Positions 1-5,293 of a stretch of DNA of 6,792 nt are shown here, piece after piece. Each line of letters starts with the position of its first letter. Within the stretch, counting starts at the first letter, position 1. The notes under the pieces are model-generated. The model worked only from the letters and a program-made list of their open reading frames with translations. It searched no databases and was not told the DNA's origin. Origin of the DNA: Oscillospiraceae bacterium (lineage in GTDB: Bacteria > Bacillota > Clostridia > Oscillospirales > Oscillospiraceae); assembly GCA_029009035.1 (NCBI GenBank), contig JAQXJQ010000193.1:1-6792 (forward strand), written 5' to 3'. The translations under genes were made by a program, and so were the position numbers.

Positions 1-18
1 CGCCCCCGCAGCGTTAAG

Positions 19-60
19 AAAATATGCCGGTGGCATATTTTTAGCGTAGGCCGCAGCGGC
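19..60. repeat. Hairpins at left edge of intergenic region
   Basis: A perfect 10-bp hairpin (19-28 with 32-41, loop GGT) is followed by a T-run on the plus strand (38-42), so it could act as a terminator for a plus-strand gene ending left of the window. A shorter inverted repeat (GCCGC/GCGGC, 50-60) follows directly. No coding capacity is credible here. It may instead be an outer part of the dispersed repeat at 94-143. The hairpins are seen directly; their role is inference. Confidence 0.4.
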
Positions 61-93
61 TATGCCGCGAGGAAAGGGCAGTGCGGTAAAACA

Positions 94-143
94 ACCCCTC
101 CGTCTGCCCTTCGGGCAGACACCTCCCCTTACACAGGGGAGGC
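94..143. repeat. Half copy of a dispersed palindromic repeat
   Basis: Two consecutive perfect hairpins are visible: GTCTGCCC/GGGCAGAC (102-109 with 113-120, loop TTC) and CCTCCCC/GGGGAGG (122-128 with 136-142). The order ACCC-CTCC-GTC-hairpin-GACACC-hairpin-GAGGC matches the right half of the element at 6259-6375 (its 6323-6375 part). The hairpin arm in the middle differs completely in sequence between the two copies but is perfectly paired in both. This looks like a short non-coding dispersed repeat of the MITE or REP type. The counterpart of the element's left half is not clearly recognisable here, so this copy is partial or degenerate. Confidence 0.55.
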
Positions 144-383
144 TTTGTGCCCGCTTCGTGGCCCAACACGCCTCAACCAGGCGCGGTACCCTGGGGCGCT
201 GGGCAGCCTTGTCACCGAGCTGCGCATCAGCAAATACGAAGTTGCCGTTGTATCCTGTTTCGGGCGCCGGTGATAGACGATGAAGCCGAAGTGTGCCAAG
301 CGGGATACATAAGGGTGCAACCCTTATGCGACTCTTTGGTGACTTTCTGGTCGGGCAGAAAGTCACCCGTCGGAGACAAGCAG
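144..383. other. Gene-free stretch with strong hairpins
   Basis: I see no credible gene here. The short open frames lack a ribosome-binding site and have no family character. The stretch does contain two perfect hairpins: a 9-bp stem CATAAGGGT/ACCCTTATG (308-316 with 320-328, loop GCA) and a 12-bp stem GGTGACTTTCTG/CAGAAAGTCACC (338-349 with 356-367, loop GTCGGG). Together with the terminator-like hairpin at 384-424 they form three stems in about 115 nt. This could be a dispersed repeat, a decayed mobile element or an untranslated RNA; the sequence alone does not decide. Confidence 0.45.
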
Positions 384-424
384 AAAGGACTGTTGCAGAA
401 CAGGGCATTCTGCAACAGTCCTTT
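384..424 (-). terminator. Terminator downstream of queT
   Basis: A perfect 17-bp stem (384-400 with 408-424) encloses a 7-nt loop, CAGGGCA. It starts 5 nt after the queT stop codon on the minus strand. Each strand ends the stem with a T-run (three Ts on minus, four on plus), so it may work in both directions. The T-tract is short, so termination would rely on the long stem. Its stem sequence is closely related to that of the spoIIE terminator at 1186-1222. Confidence 0.75.
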
Positions 425-429
425 TCGGC

Positions 430-936
430 TCAGCTGTGTTTCGGCTGAAGACTCGGGATCTTGGGCAGCACCTTCAACAGGATGGTGCCCAGCACATAGC
501 AGGCAATGGCCTCACCGATGACAAAGGTGACGGAGTTGAAGGCCCACGCGCCCCAGAACGCGCTGTTGACGGCGCCGATCTCCGCCCAGGACCACATGGG
601 GGGCAGGATCAGCCAGTTCACCACGATGGGGGGAATGGCCGCCAGATACCACTTGGGCATCTTTGCGGTAAGCCAGGCGGCGATGGCGGTGGCCAGGGTG
701 CCGAACACGATGTCTGCCACGCCGTAGGGGGAGAGCAGGTTGGTAATGAGGCAGCCGATGGCCAAACCGGGCGCGGTGGCGGGGAAGAGGAAGGGCAGCA
801 CGGTGAGGGCTTCGGCAAACCGGATCTGGACCGGGCCAAAGGTCAGGCCGAAAACGTCTCCGAAGTACCCCAGCACGGCGTAGAGCGCCGCCACAACGGC
901 GGCAAGGGTCAGGTCGCGGGCAGAAAATTTGCGCAT
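430..936 (-). CDS. queT: QueT family queuosine-precursor transporter subunit
   Basis: This 168-residue, very hydrophobic protein has about five to six membrane segments. It matches the QueT family, the substrate-binding S component of an energy-coupling-factor ABC transporter thought to import queuosine precursors such as preQ1. The diagnostic part is the motif QIRFAEALTVLPFL (residues 37-50), followed by PGLAIGCLITNLLSP (56-70) and ADIVFGTLATAIAAWL (74-89). Length is normal for the family. The ATG at 934-936 is supported by GGAGG at 944-948 with a 7-nt spacer. The gene stands alone, with its own promoter and terminator; the shared EcfA/EcfT subunits must be encoded elsewhere. The leader is highly structured and probably controls translation in response to preQ1. 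Family assignment is firm; the exact substrate is inferred from family and leader. Confidence 0.92.
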   Translation of the reverse strand: MRKFSARDLTLAAVVAALYAVLGYFGDVFGLTFGPVQIRFAEALTVLPFLFPATAPGLAIGCLITNLLSPYGVADIVFGTLATAIAAWLTAKMPKWYLAAIPPIVVNWLILPPMWSWAEIGAVNSAFWGAWAFNSVTFVIGEAIACYVLGTILLKVLPKIPSLQPKHS

Positions 937-1066
937 AAAAAAACCTCCATTTTCTTATTTAGAGTGCCGGCGTATGGCACAGCAGCGGAAGTTCCTACCG
1001 GAGGGCGATGCGCCTGTGCCCTCCGCGGCTTTCTTTCCGCTGGTTGGACCGGGTTGGAGACCGGTC
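937..1066 (-). promoter_or_regulatory. Structured queT leader, probable preQ1-III riboswitch
   Basis: Read 5' to 3' on the minus strand, the leader starts with hairpin GACCGG/CCGGTC (1066-1061 with 1052-1047), whose 8-nt loop TCTCCAAC contains CTCCA (1059-1055). That loop segment is fully complementary to TGGAG (949-945), which overlaps the queT Shine-Dalgarno. This gives an H-type pseudoknot that would hide the ribosome-binding site. Between the two partners lies a long helix: 8 bp (1042-1035 with 990-983), an internal loop, then 8 bp (1025-1018 with 1006-999). A small hairpin GTGCC/GGCAC (980-976 with 968-964) follows. PreQ1-III riboswitches are known upstream of queT in Ruminococcaceae and have this plan: a 5' pseudoknot, an inserted long helix and Shine-Dalgarno occlusion. 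The class was assigned by architecture and gene context, not by a covariance search. No U-tract follows the last hairpin, so translational control is more likely than termination. Confidence 0.62.
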
Positions 1067-1072
1067 ATGCTC

Positions 1073-1101
1073 AGTATAACATGGTCAGGCGCCCTTTGCA
1101 A
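1073..1101 (-). promoter_or_regulatory. Sigma-A-type promoter of queT
   Basis: On the minus strand, TTGCAA (1101-1096) and TATACT (1078-1073) are separated by exactly 17 nt. Transcription would begin near 1066-1068, right at the first helix of the structured leader, which supports both calls. Confidence 0.75.
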
Positions 1102-1126
1102 GGGACCCAAAGGATACTGACCTGAC
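1083..1126. promoter_or_regulatory. Inverted repeat around the queT -35 box
   Basis: GTCAGG (1084-1089), in the promoter spacer, is repeated inverted as CCTGAC (1121-1126), upstream of the -35 box. An overlapping pair GGTCAG/CTGACC (1083-1088 with 1117-1122) is also present. A small stem CCCTT/AAGGG (1092-1096 with 1100-1104) overlaps the -35 hexamer. The placement would suit a repressor operator. No regulator is identifiable, and the arms are short enough to be chance. Confidence 0.3.
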
Positions 1127-1185
1127 AAAAAAGCCGGCCAAAAGAGGTGCGCTCACGGCAGAGTGCCGGAATATATAAAAATATT

Positions 1186-1222
1186 GGGACTGCCGCAGAA
1201 CGGAATGTTCTGCGGCAGTCCC
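1186..1222 (-). terminator. Terminator downstream of spoIIE
   Basis: A perfect 15-bp GC-rich stem (1186-1200 with 1208-1222) has a 7-nt loop. On the minus strand it is followed by AATATTTTTATAT and sits 7 nt past the spoIIE stop codon. The layout is that of a classic intrinsic terminator. Confidence 0.88.
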
Positions 1223-1229
1223 TGCGCTT

Positions 1230-3536
1230 TTATTCCCGTGCCTCCAGCTTCAGCACGATGACGGTGCAGTCGTCCTCGCGGCCGATCCCCTCGCCCTGCT
1301 TCAGGATCCGGTCTGCCAGCAGACGGGGAGACGATCCGTCAAACCCGGCGATCAGGGCGCGGAGCGTCTCCCCGCCGATCCCGTCGGACACGCCGTCGCT
1401 GGCCATCACCACCCAGTCACCCGCCTCCAGCTTGACCGGAAACCGGTCCGGCTCCCCGCCGCCCACCGCCAATCCGGCGGGCAGAGAGCCGCCCTCCAGC
1501 GCGCTCACCTCGCCGGCGTGGCAGAGGTATGTGGGAGCCGCCCCCAGCTTGTACACGGTTCCCCTGCCGCTGAAGAGATCCAGCCGCAGCAGATCCACGG
1601 TGGCAAACCCGCCCCGCTCCTCCCCCCGGAGCGCCAGCGCCTCTCCCACGGTGGCCAGGGTCTCATCGGGAGTAAGTCCCGCCTTCAGGAATTTTTCCAA
1701 CAGGGCAAGGGCGCAGGTGCTGTCCTCCCTGGCCTTTTTCCCGCTGCCCATGCCGTCGCACAGCAGCACATGGAGCACGCCTCCCTCGTCCTTGAACCAC
1801 GCGCCTGCGTCGCCGTTGACCGTCTGCCCCTTTCGGTCTGCCGCCGCCACCGCCGCCACCGCCATCAGCGGTTCCTTCTGCACCAGGCGGACACAGTCTT
1901 CCGCCCCGCTCTCCCGGCGGAGGGGGCACCCCATCAGCTGTCCCAGACGGTCCAGCTCCTCGCCTTCCGCCAGTTTTTCTCCCTCGGCGCCGCGGATCTC
2001 CAATCGAAGATGGCCGTACTTGTCCGACCAGACGGCGCAGGTCCCCTCCAGACCAAGGGCGGCAAGGCGCTGCTTCACCAGCTTTTGGCGGGGCAGATCC
2101 GGGGTGGGGTCCCGCCCCAGCTCCGCCGCCGTCCGCTCCAGGACCCGGGCCATCTGCCCATACTGGGCGCACACCGCCGCACGGCTTTCGTGGATGCGGC
2201 TGTCATAGCTGCGGCGGTAGAGCAGCGCGGTCAGCTCCCGGTTGGCTCCCCGCAGAAAGGCCTCGAACTGGGCGCACTTTTGGGCGAAATAGGGGGGGAA
2301 ATCCTCCCTGCGTCCCTCTCCCCGGTCCATCATGGGCCCCAGCGCGTCGGAAAGCGCCGTTCTGGTGGTCTGATATTCCCGCTGCCAGCAGCGCTCCCGC
2401 TCCCGGCACTTCACGCAGATCCGCTCCGCCACCCGGTCAAAGACCCGGAGGGCGTCGCTGTCCTTGGCCTCCGGGGGAGGAAAGGCCTGGGCCAGATCTC
2501 CCTCCACCGCCCGAAAGGCGGCAGCCGCGCGGTCCAGCTGACGCACCGCCGCTCTGCGGGCGTTCTGCTCTCCCGCCTTCACCGTCTCCTGCTTCACCAG
2601 CGCGGTGAGTCGGCGCAGCAGCCGCTCCGGGAGAATGAGGAAGATGACCAGACCCGCCACGATCTCATACACATGGCTCTCGCTGCCCGCAATGCCCGCC
2701 CACAGCACCGCCGCGCCCCCGGACGCGGCATAGGCCAGGCAGCAGAGCAGGCGGTTCTGACCGGCAAAGAGGCCCGTGACCAGTCCCGGCAGGGCATAGG
2801 CCATGGTGTAGCAGGGTGCGCTCCCCGCGGAGAGGTCCATGGCCACGCCCGCCGCCACGCCCACGACGGCCCCGGTACCCACGCCGCCTTTCCAGCCCGC
2901 GCACAGCACCGCCAGCACGCACAGCACCCGGCCCAGGGAGTACCGTTCGGCCACCATCACCCGGGCCAGAGCCAGCATCACCGCCGCCCCCAGCACCAGC
3001 ACCCCCGCGATCTGGCGCACGCTGAGCCCCCCGCTTCCCCGGGGCTCGTCCATCACGCTGAGGGCCAGGCGGAAGAAATAGGTCGTCCCCGCCGTCAGCA
3101 CCACCTCGGTGATAAACTCAACGGCACCGCGGGCACTGACCCCCTCGGCCGCCTGATAGACGCCCCCCACCAGAGCGTTCAGCCCCGCACACACGGCGGG
3201 CATGAACCATCTGCGGCGGTAGATCTCAAACTCCCCCAGCGCCAGGGAGACGGCGTACACCATCATGCACACCGCGATGTACCGCAGTCCGCCCACCACA
3301 CCGCGGAAGGACAGGTAGCCCAGCGCCGCGCCCAGAAGCGCTCCCATGCCCTCCAGACCGGGGGGACACACCCCCACAAAGGAAAGGGCAAACAGAGCAT
3401 GTCCGCCCAGGATCTCCGCCCCGGCCAGCGCCGCCGCCAACAAAAAACGAACCACCGCTTCCGACAGGCGCATGGCCGCCGCCACCGGAAGCCTCCGTCC
3501 CGCACCGCCGGCCCGGGAGCGTTCCCTTGCAATCAT
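1230..3536 (-). CDS. spoIIE: Stage II sporulation protein E (PP2C-type phosphatase)
   Basis: SpoIIE is the membrane serine phosphatase of the forespore that dephosphorylates SpoIIAA, thereby freeing sigma-F; in Bacillus it also links to the division septum. The 768-residue product is close to the 827 of B. subtilis. Residues ~25-305 form a multi-pass membrane domain. A linker follows with a cysteine cluster C374-x2-C377-x5-C383 (ICVKC, then CW). The PP2C domain covers ~550-766: NGD (574-576), CDGMGSG with D594, FATVDLL, ASDGVSDG with D714, and EDDCTV with D755/D756. These Asp residues match the metal-binding set of the family. The frame is open to 3755, but I chose the ATG at 3534-3536: GAGGGGG (3543-3549) sits 6 nt upstream, and the longer version would overlap the divergent dus gene and its promoter. 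It is flanked by divergent dus and a strong terminator, so probably monocistronic. Confidence 0.95.
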   Translation of the reverse strand: MIARERSRAGGAGRRLPVAAAMRLSEAVVRFLLAAALAGAEILGGHALFALSFVGVCPPGLEGMGALLGAALGYLSFRGVVGGLRYIAVCMMVYAVSLALGEFEIYRRRWFMPAVCAGLNALVGGVYQAAEGVSARGAVEFITEVVLTAGTTYFFRLALSVMDEPRGSGGLSVRQIAGVLVLGAAVMLALARVMVAERYSLGRVLCVLAVLCAGWKGGVGTGAVVGVAAGVAMDLSAGSAPCYTMAYALPGLVTGLFAGQNRLLCCLAYAASGGAAVLWAGIAGSESHVYEIVAGLVIFLILPERLLRRLTALVKQETVKAGEQNARRAAVRQLDRAAAAFRAVEGDLAQAFPPPEAKDSDALRVFDRVAERICVKCRERERCWQREYQTTRTALSDALGPMMDRGEGRREDFPPYFAQKCAQFEAFLRGANRELTALLYRRSYDSRIHESRAAVCAQYGQMARVLERTAAELGRDPTPDLPRQKLVKQRLAALGLEGTCAVWSDKYGHLRLEIRGAEGEKLAEGEELDRLGQLMGCPLRRESGAEDCVRLVQKEPLMAVAAVAAADRKGQTVNGDAGAWFKDEGGVLHVLLCDGMGSGKKAREDSTCALALLEKFLKAGLTPDETLATVGEALALRGEERGGFATVDLLRLDLFSGRGTVYKLGAAPTYLCHAGEVSALEGGSLPAGLAVGGGEPDRFPVKLEAGDWVVMASDGVSDGIGGETLRALIAGFDGSSPRLLADRILKQGEGIGREDDCTVIVLKLEARE

Positions 3537-3542
3537 AAAAAT

Positions 3543-3572
3543 CCCCCTCGCTTCCCCTTTTTGGGCATTATA
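3543..3572 (-). promoter_or_regulatory. spoIIE -10 element and ribosome-binding site
   Basis: On the minus strand a perfect TATAAT (3572-3567) precedes the start by about 30 nt, and the Shine-Dalgarno GAGGGGG occupies 3549-3543. No good -35 hexamer lies 16-18 nt upstream of the -10. B. subtilis spoIIE is known to use a sigma-A promoter activated by Spo0A with non-standard spacing, so an activator-dependent promoter fits. I found no exact Spo0A box (TGTCGAA) here. Confidence 0.55.
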
Positions 3573-3607
3573 CTGTAAGGGTTTTGTGAATGAAGTCGGA
3601 AGCTGTC

Positions 3608-3636
3608 TTGCCCTGCAAAAGAAACCGTGGTATACT
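3608..3636 (+). promoter_or_regulatory. Sigma-A-type promoter of dusB cluster
   Basis: TTGCCC (3608-3613) and TATACT (3631-3636) are spaced by 17 nt. Expected transcription start is near 3643, giving a leader of about 33 nt. It diverges from the spoIIE promoter and probably drives dusB and possibly the downstream sigma/anti-sigma pair. Confidence 0.75.
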
Positions 3637-3662
3637 ACAAAGTAATGTAAAATTTCAACCTC

Positions 3663-3678
3663 GGGAGAGCTGTGCTTG
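3663..3678 (+). promoter_or_regulatory. Ribosome-binding site supporting a TTG start
   Basis: GGGAG (3663-3667) lies 8 nt before the TTG at 3676-3678. No ATG or GTG exists in frame nearby, and the product then begins with the N-terminus usual for Dus enzymes (MNIGTVKL, just before the APMAGVTD motif). Confidence 0.7.
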
Positions 3679-4647
3679 AACATCGGAACTGTTAAACTGA
3701 ACACCAGGCTGGCGCTGGCCCCCATGGCCGGGGTCACCGACCTCGCCTTCCGCACCGTCTGCCGGGAGCTGTCCGGCTGTTACACTGTGTCGGAGATGGT
3801 GAGCGCCAAGGCCATGTGCTACGGGGACAAAAAGACCCCCACCCTGCTGAAGCTGGGCGAGGGGGAACATCCCGCCGCCGTCCAGATCTTCGGCAACGAC
3901 GAGCCTTTTATGGAAAAGGGCGCGGCGCTGGCGCTGGAGCGCTCGGGCGCGGATGTGATCGACATCAATATGGGCTGTCCCGTGCCCAAGGTGGCCCAGA
4001 ACGGCGACGGCTCCGCCCTCATGCGGGACCCGGAAAAGGCCCAGCGGGTGGCCCGGGCCGTGGTGCGGGGAGCCGCCGGCGTCCCGGTGACCGTGAAGTG
4101 CCGTCTGGGCTGGGATAAAGGCTCCATCAACTGCGTAGAATTCGCCAAACGCATGGAGGACGCCGGCGTGTCCGCCATTGCCGTCCATGGCCGGACCCGC
4201 ACTCAGATGTACTCCGGCACCGCCAACTGGGACTATATCCGGGAGGTCAAACAGGCGGTCTCCATCCCGGTCATCGCCAACGGCGATGTATTCGAGGCCA
4301 GGGACGCGGTGCGCATCCTCCATTACACCGGCGCGGACATGGTCATGGTGGGCCGGGGCGTGTTTGGCAACCCGTGGCTGCTGCAGCAGTGCGCCGCCGC
4401 GCTGGAGGGCCGGGAAATTCCGCCTCTGCCCCCGCTGAGCCAGCGGTGCGATGTGGCGGTGCGCCAGTTCGAGCTGGCCCGGGAGAATAAGGGCGAAAAG
4501 ATCGCCTGTCTGGAGATGCGCAAGCATTACGCCTGGTATCTCAAGGGCGTGCCCTATGCCTCCTACTGGAAGGAGCAGATCTGCAAAATGGAGACCGCGG
4601 AAGACTTTTACGCGGTGACAAAGGGGATCAAGCGGGATCTGGTGTGA
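3676..4647 (+). CDS. dusB: tRNA-dihydrouridine synthase, DusB type
   Basis: This FMN enzyme reduces uridine to dihydrouridine in tRNA using NADPH; it acts in the cytosol. The 323-residue length is typical. Seen motifs: LAPMAGVTDLAFR (14-26, FMN site start), VQIFG (69-73), DINMGCPVPKV (96-106) with the catalytic proton donor C101, VTVKCRLGW with K141, AVHGRTR with H171, ANGD (201-204), and MVGRGVFGNPWL (224-235), which holds the FMN phosphate. The C-terminal helical part includes EMRKHYAWYLKG (280-291), the tRNA-contacting region conserved in the family. The DusB subgroup is the most likely from overall pattern; a bacterial Dus of another subgroup is possible. The start is TTG. The downstream sigma factor begins 36 nt after the stop with no terminator between, so cotranscription is possible. 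Confidence 0.93.
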   Translation: MNIGTVKLNTRLALAPMAGVTDLAFRTVCRELSGCYTVSEMVSAKAMCYGDKKTPTLLKLGEGEHPAAVQIFGNDEPFMEKGAALALERSGADVIDINMGCPVPKVAQNGDGSALMRDPEKAQRVARAVVRGAAGVPVTVKCRLGWDKGSINCVEFAKRMEDAGVSAIAVHGRTRTQMYSGTANWDYIREVKQAVSIPVIANGDVFEARDAVRILHYTGADMVMVGRGVFGNPWLLQQCAAALEGREIPPLPPLSQRCDVAVRQFELARENKGEKIACLEMRKHYAWYLKGVPYASYWKEQICKMETAEDFYAVTKGIKRDLV

Positions 4648-4683
4648 TCCCACCCCCACTCACCTTGGAAAGGAGGTGTCCTC

Positions 4684-5247
4684 ATGGACGAACAACAGCT
4701 CATCCGGCAGGCCCAAAGCGGCGAAGTCTCCGCCTTTGAGCAGCTGCTGGACCGCTATCAGAAGCCGGTATACCACCAGGCGCTGCGTCTTGTGTCCCAC
4801 CCCGAGGACGCCGCCGATGTGACCCAGGAGGTCTTTCTCAAGGTATGGAAGTACCTCCCCACCTTCCGCGGAGAGAGCAGCTTTTCCACCTGGCTCTACC
4901 GCATGACCGACAATGCCGCGCTGGACCTCCTCCGGCGGGAGAAAAAGCGCCGGGGAGACAGCTCCCTTGACGACGATGAGGGCATGGCAGTCATCCCCGT
5001 GGACCCCGCCGCCACTCCCCAGGAGGCGCTGGAGCGCTCCGAGCGGCAGCGGGCGGTGAGTGACGCGCTGGGCAGACTGTCTGAGGAACACCGCCGCGTG
5101 CTGGTGCTCCGGGAGATCAACGGCCTGTCCTATGAGGAGATCGGGCAGGTGCTGGAGCTTGCACCGGGCACCGTCAAATCCCGCATTGCCCGCGCGAGAA
5201 CGGCGCTGGCAAATATTTTGCGGCAATCGGGGAACTTTTTCGACTGA
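4684..5247 (+). CDS. ECF-type RNA polymerase sigma factor (sigma-70 family)
   Basis: The 187-residue protein has the two-domain layout of extracytoplasmic-function sigma factors. Region 2 spans ~18-90, with DAADVTQEVFLKVW (42-55) for core binding and the -10-reading segment FSTWLYRMTDNAALDLLRRE (67-86). An acidic linker (SLDDDEG and onward, ~94-120) follows. Region 4 spans ~128-180, with the helix-turn-helix YEEIGQVLELAPGTVKSRIARAR (150-172) that reads the -35. It resembles the SigW/RpoE-like groups; I cannot name the exact ECF group. The ATG is preceded by a near-perfect AAGGAGG (4670-4676, 7-nt spacer), so expression is probably efficient. The next gene encodes a zinc anti-sigma protein, which would hold this factor inactive until an envelope signal. 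No autoregulatory ECF promoter was recognised upstream. Confidence 0.93.
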   Translation: MDEQQLIRQAQSGEVSAFEQLLDRYQKPVYHQALRLVSHPEDAADVTQEVFLKVWKYLPTFRGESSFSTWLYRMTDNAALDLLRREKKRRGDSSLDDDEGMAVIPVDPAATPQEALERSERQRAVSDALGRLSEEHRRVLVLREINGLSYEEIGQVLELAPGTVKSRIARARTALANILRQSGNFFD

Positions 5248-5293
5248 GGTGCGTCTACCCCTATGGAACAGACAGGAAACGGAAGTGACGACC

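Noticed and set aside
144..383. tRNA or other standard RNA gene in the left gap
   Set aside because: No cloverleaf, T-loop or CCA-type end is visible; the stems are simple long hairpins.
62..521. Small open frames in the left intergenic region on both strands (e.g. 62-283, 147-521, 227-415)
   Set aside because: They lack ribosome-binding sites, run through hairpins and repeat sequence, and show no protein-like conservation pattern.
436..1125. Plus-strand frame opposite queT
   Set aside because: It is Gly/Gln/His-rich without domain features and crosses the queT leader and promoter; it is an antisense shadow.
1127..1169. Possible second terminator: CCGGC/GCCGG arms and a T-run on the minus strand
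   Set aside because: The stem is only 5 bp with a loop of about 26 nt, and a far better terminator already lies upstream at 1186-1222.
1518..3578. Long plus-strand open frames opposite spoIIE (also 1147-2208)
   Set aside because: They are rich in His, Arg, Pro, Gln and Ser with no domain, and lie opposite a clear SpoIIE; GC-rich third positions keep the antisense frame open.
3605..3611. TGTCTTG as a Spo0A box
   Set aside because: It matches the TGTCGAA consensus only in its first four bases and overlaps the dusB -35.
3537..3755. Longer spoIIE start at 3755
   Set aside because: The extra 73 residues have no SpoIIE character and would overlap the divergent dusB gene and both promoters; the ATG at 3536 has a good ribosome-binding site.
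3655..4659. Long minus-strand frames opposite dusB and the sigma/anti-sigma genes (also 4660-5637 and 5261-6145)
   Set aside because: They have no recognisable family and no ribosome-binding site, and mirror well-supported genes.
5060..5293. Upstream extension of the anti-sigma frame into the sigma gene
   Set aside because: The extension is out-of-frame sigma region 4; the ZAS domain starts naturally at the ATG at 5294.
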